Positions 61,401 to 64,000 of a stretch of 64,000 bases of DNA are shown here, piece by piece. The DNA lies in contig MNCI01007802.1 in NCBI GenBank assembly GCA_015680685.1, positions 531,400 to 595,399 of the forward strand, in the 5' to 3' direction. The translations under genes and the position numbers were made by a program. Numbering within the stretch: position 1 is the first letter of the stretch; every line of letters begins with the position of its first letter. Source of the stretch: Gnetum montanum (lineage: Eukaryota; Streptophyta; Gnetopsida; Gnetales; Gnetaceae). The notes below the pieces were generated by a model. It made no database searches. It was given only the letters and a program-made list of their open reading frames with translations, and was not told where the DNA came from.

Positions 61401-62000
61401 GAGTTGGGAATGAACTTGTTAGGCTCTTAGTTGGTTCCATACATAATGTGTTGCTATTTGAGTCAACTATCAACCACTGGGTGCCCTCTTAATTTGTGGC
61501 TACTACATACAGACACCTTTGAATATTGATTTCTTGTGCACACGAATTGCATGCTTTAATATGTACTTTCGATGGACCAAATATTTTGCACACATTTTCA
61601 TCCATTATTACTATATGCGATGCATGGAATATGCTTCTTCTCTATCTTGTCCAATTCATTTTCTTTGGATATTTATAGAGAGAGGTCCCTTATGCCCATA
61701 CGTGCATCAATTGTACTTAACCAAGATGTTCCAATAATGATGGGGAAGTCACTTTTGTAGTTTTCAATCTTGATCATTTGAAAATTAGTAGGATAAGACC
61801 ATCCACAAACTATATTAAATATGTCTACTAATCCTAGAGGAATAGTAATTGATTGATTTGCCAATTCTATAAAGATATTGCTCTTCTTGAAAGGTGGTAG
61901 GTTCCAGGCTTTGTACATGTCATGGGAGATGAGATTAACTTTGGAACTAGAGTTAAGAAGAACCTTACATGGCTCATGTCTAGTGATTTTTAGGTAAATG
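58440..62000 (-). pseudogene. Pol of element E (protease, RT, RNase H, integrase)
   Basis: On the minus strand, protease 'NIFIELANQSITIPLGLV' is near 61870-61810, followed by 'IIIGTSWLSTIDARMGI'. The RT lead-in is 'MEIPNNFKHEPLELKNL' (61367). RT has 'FMDNVSTYG' near 60650 where F has FMDDFSTYG, so the second catalytic aspartate is Asn. 'VIQGITYRLEIVKDV' and 'HTGYYQQFIENFSKIEKPLV' follow near 60450-60340. Integrase has 'LIFDNGTHLTSFTF' near 59195 and 'YHPQANGPVEVTN', which keeps the glutamate region lost in F. The C-terminal GPY-like part is at 58673-58449, ending 'QVKPFLEPRQANATTTLTNG'. Many stops. Dead, but less eroded than F in places. Confidence 0.87.
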
Positions 62001-62719
62001 AGTGGACGTTATGGATTAGATCTTTTTGTGTAAAGATTACTAGCCTTGATCTAGTTAGAAACAACATGAGTTAGCATCATAGTTTGAATCTAAGGAAACA
62101 CTTGGTTTGAAGGGCACTTGAAGGTATTTAATGTAGAGGATGAGGGTATTGGAGATATAGGACAATCAACTAGACTAGATTGTGATGGTTGGAGAGGATT
62201 ACTAGGTTGGAAGAATGATCTTTTTCTAGATTGATTATCCAAGCCACTTGACTAAAAAGCTAGTCGTGAATGTACAACCCTCGTAGCATTTTGTTATTGT
62301 AGCTATGAAGGAATCTCACCTTGAATGGATGAAGTAAAAGTTAACTAGTTTGGAGGTAGAGGCATGTATGCAAAGAAATGTGGAGGGTGGTATGGATATG
62401 GGTTTTCCCCTCGAGTAGATGGTAACTGTGTTCAATGGTACTCTGAAGGGTAATATTGATGCTAAAATGAGGTATGACTTGCAGAACTTCTTAGGGATAT
62501 GGGTGGTTGAACATAGTACCCATATGAATCTAGTTGCTTATAAGGGTACTGCTACCTTGTAAGTGGCATTTCTCATGGTTGTGGTTGGTACCACTATTAG
62601 TATTGTTCAGAAGGTTGTGAAGGAGATCCACTTGGGTAGTAAGCTTGTTGTTTCTGGTGGAACTGCTTTATATTTCCTTGAGGATAAGGCAATTTTCTAG
62701 GTTCTTGTCTACATGCTAG

Positions 62720-63857
62720 TCAACAATTCAATGCATACAACCCATACTCGTGTAAGTGTGACATCATAGGATAAAAAGCCTTGGGATATTCATATTGAAA
62801 AATTTCACAATCTATTTTATCATCAGAGTCAGTTTCCACAACTTCCTCTACACCCACAACTTTTCCCTTATGAGTTTGGTAGGCATGCTCAACTTCTTTT
62901 TGCCTTCTATGGTTATTATCACTATTTTTCTCTTTGGATTCTTCAGTGTTCTTCATAGCAGTTTGAAATTTTTCATCCAAAGAGTCCCATAATTTATCAA
63001 CCTTTGCTAAAATGTTGGAAATAGATTTTTGGATGGGTAATGTTTTCCTGTTCACCACTTCATCAAGCAGTGACTCCTCCTTATTAAAAAATTGGACCTT
63101 TCATTTTCTGATGGAAGGGTTCCTATTGTACTCTTTTGCACTTTTCCTTTTTTGCAGCTCACCTTCTTCTTTTGCTACCTAATCAATTAACCTTTCTATC
63201 TGATGAGCTCTTAGTTCAAACAATCTCCCTTGGGCATACACCCCAAAAGTTCTTCTAGTTTTTACTCTAAGCCCATCTTTGATGTGGCGAAGCTATTTCC
63301 TTTAGAATAATCATGGCCAAGGCATTGGTGTAAAATTGAATAGTATCTACCCATGGTAACATCCAAGGGTTTATGTGTTTCTTGTTTTTAGCCTTGGATT
63401 TTCATTCTTAAATTAGACACTCTAGAGTACATCTAGTATTTGTCATTAAATAGCTCTAACATGGTACTCCACTGGTGAATGGATTCTAGCTCCAAGGATT
63501 AGTAGTAGCTTTTAGCTTCCTTGACGAGTGTTCTACGAAAGAGCTTGAGTTTCTGCCATCATTTTCTATGTTCTATAAGGGATAGGCATCATGGAAATAT
63601 TGTAGATGTGTTCATGGATCAGAGTTGTATCCCCCCTCAAATCTTGGAATATTATTCATGTCTAAGTGCTTGATTTGACTATCTTTCATATGCCTAGTTG
63701 GAATTCTAACTACCTCTATAATGTTGAGAATACTTCGATTCAGCAACAAAGGTTCAACATCATCACTATGTCGATGATGTCGATGATGATTTTGGATACC
63801 CCTTTGGTCTCGGTGGCCTTCATGGTCATTGTTGTCTTGTTGATCACCTTCATCATT
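62720..63857 (-). pseudogene. Gag of element E, 5' truncated
   Basis: It opens with 'NDEGDQQDNNDHEGHRDQRG' (63850 on) and 'HMKDSQIKHLDMNNIPRFEG', the same core as in F and H. A C-terminal open piece is 'MVNRKTLPIQKSISNILAKV' (63058-62720). The knuckle-like site reads 'CEIFQYEYPKAFY', with later ligands lost. The N-terminus is cut by the LTR at 63858. Confidence 0.8.
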
Positions 63858-64000
63858 GATGAGTGGCGAGGTACCCCTACACTCAACCATACGAAACGAG
63901 CGTACACGCGCGATCCGGTCGAACTCCGCAGACTAAATGCCTTAACGCCACAAGAAACACTTGGGGTTAATCGTTCGTTGTCTTCCCAGGCTTGCTTGTA
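63858..64000 (-). repeat. CpG-rich LTR of a young element K, cut by window edge
   Basis: The plus strand starts TGATGAGTGGCGAGGTACCC, the outer end of a clan LTR in minus orientation. I count 13 CpG in 143 bp, against about 2 in the same stretch of element B's LTR. It adjoins gag coding sequence directly with no primer site, so it is a 3' LTR end inserted into element E. A 5-bp duplication cannot be checked because the other end is outside. Confidence 0.75.

Larger units (their letters stand above)
53183..63857 (-). mobile_element. LTR retrotransposon E, internal region with pol and a long 3' ORF
   Basis: In minus-strand order: gag (63857-62720), P-rich linker (62720-62080), protease (62000-61640), RT (about 61180-60400), RNase H (60400-59880), integrase (59600-58440), non-coding (58430-57200), conserved box (57200-57100), U3-like TATA region (56840-56730), 3' ORF (about 56726-53390) and the polypurine tract next to the 3' LTR. 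The 5' LTR is not in the window, because another LTR starts inside gag at 63858. Confidence 0.83.

Noticed and set aside
1-64000. CRISPR arrays, bacterial operons, rRNA or tRNA genes
   Set aside because: Nothing of the kind is present. tRNA-like motifs belong to the SINE-like repeats and primer-binding sites.

Overview
This looks like nuclear DNA of a seed plant with a large, repeat-choked genome. A gymnosperm is plausible but not provable from the sequence. I see one apparently intact host gene in 64 kb. It is a two-exon NRT3/NAR2-type nitrate-transport accessory protein at 42084-44339 (+). Almost everything else is old transposable-element sequence. Its coding regions are riddled with TAG/TAA stops where relatives have CAG or TGG, the decay expected of methylated cytosines.

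Layout. 1-15.1 kb is the left copy (block A) of an old direct duplication. It carries an intronless pseudogene of the mitochondrial Rho GTPase MIRO (480-2571, -). Block A was later interrupted by a LINE (3246-6333, 19-bp target duplication) and by LTR retrotransposon A (6381-12153, 5-bp target duplication), which has gag but no pol. Element F (13602 to about 23420, +) is a decayed Ty3/gypsy element with recognisable gag, protease, RT, RNase H and integrase. 24.1-32.5 kb holds fragments of related elements (H, G, J). 33149-39442 is block B, the second copy of the duplication. It has its own MIRO pseudogene and the 5' LTR and gag start of F, but not the LINE or element A.

40.4-46.2 kb is a largely low-copy island around the NRT3-like gene. 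From 46.2 kb to the right edge lies element E (-). It has gag, protease, RT, RNase H and integrase, then a conserved non-coding box, then a 3' ORF of about 3 kb that I cannot identify. Its 3' LTR is split by element B (46997-53092, -), another gag-only element. At 63858 a CpG-rich, apparently much younger LTR begins inside E's gag and runs off the window.

The LTR elements are one clan. They share TGATGA...TCATCA LTR ends, a primer-binding site matching tRNA-Asp, a G-rich polypurine tract after a conserved 'CTCAAGGATGAG'-like stretch, and FMDD in place of YxDD in RT. These traits fit the Athila/Tat side of plant Ty3/gypsy elements. The most interesting points are the unidentified 3' ORF with a U3-like TATA region before it, the repeated gag-only architecture of A and B, the conserved box in five elements, and the duplicated MIRO retrocopy.
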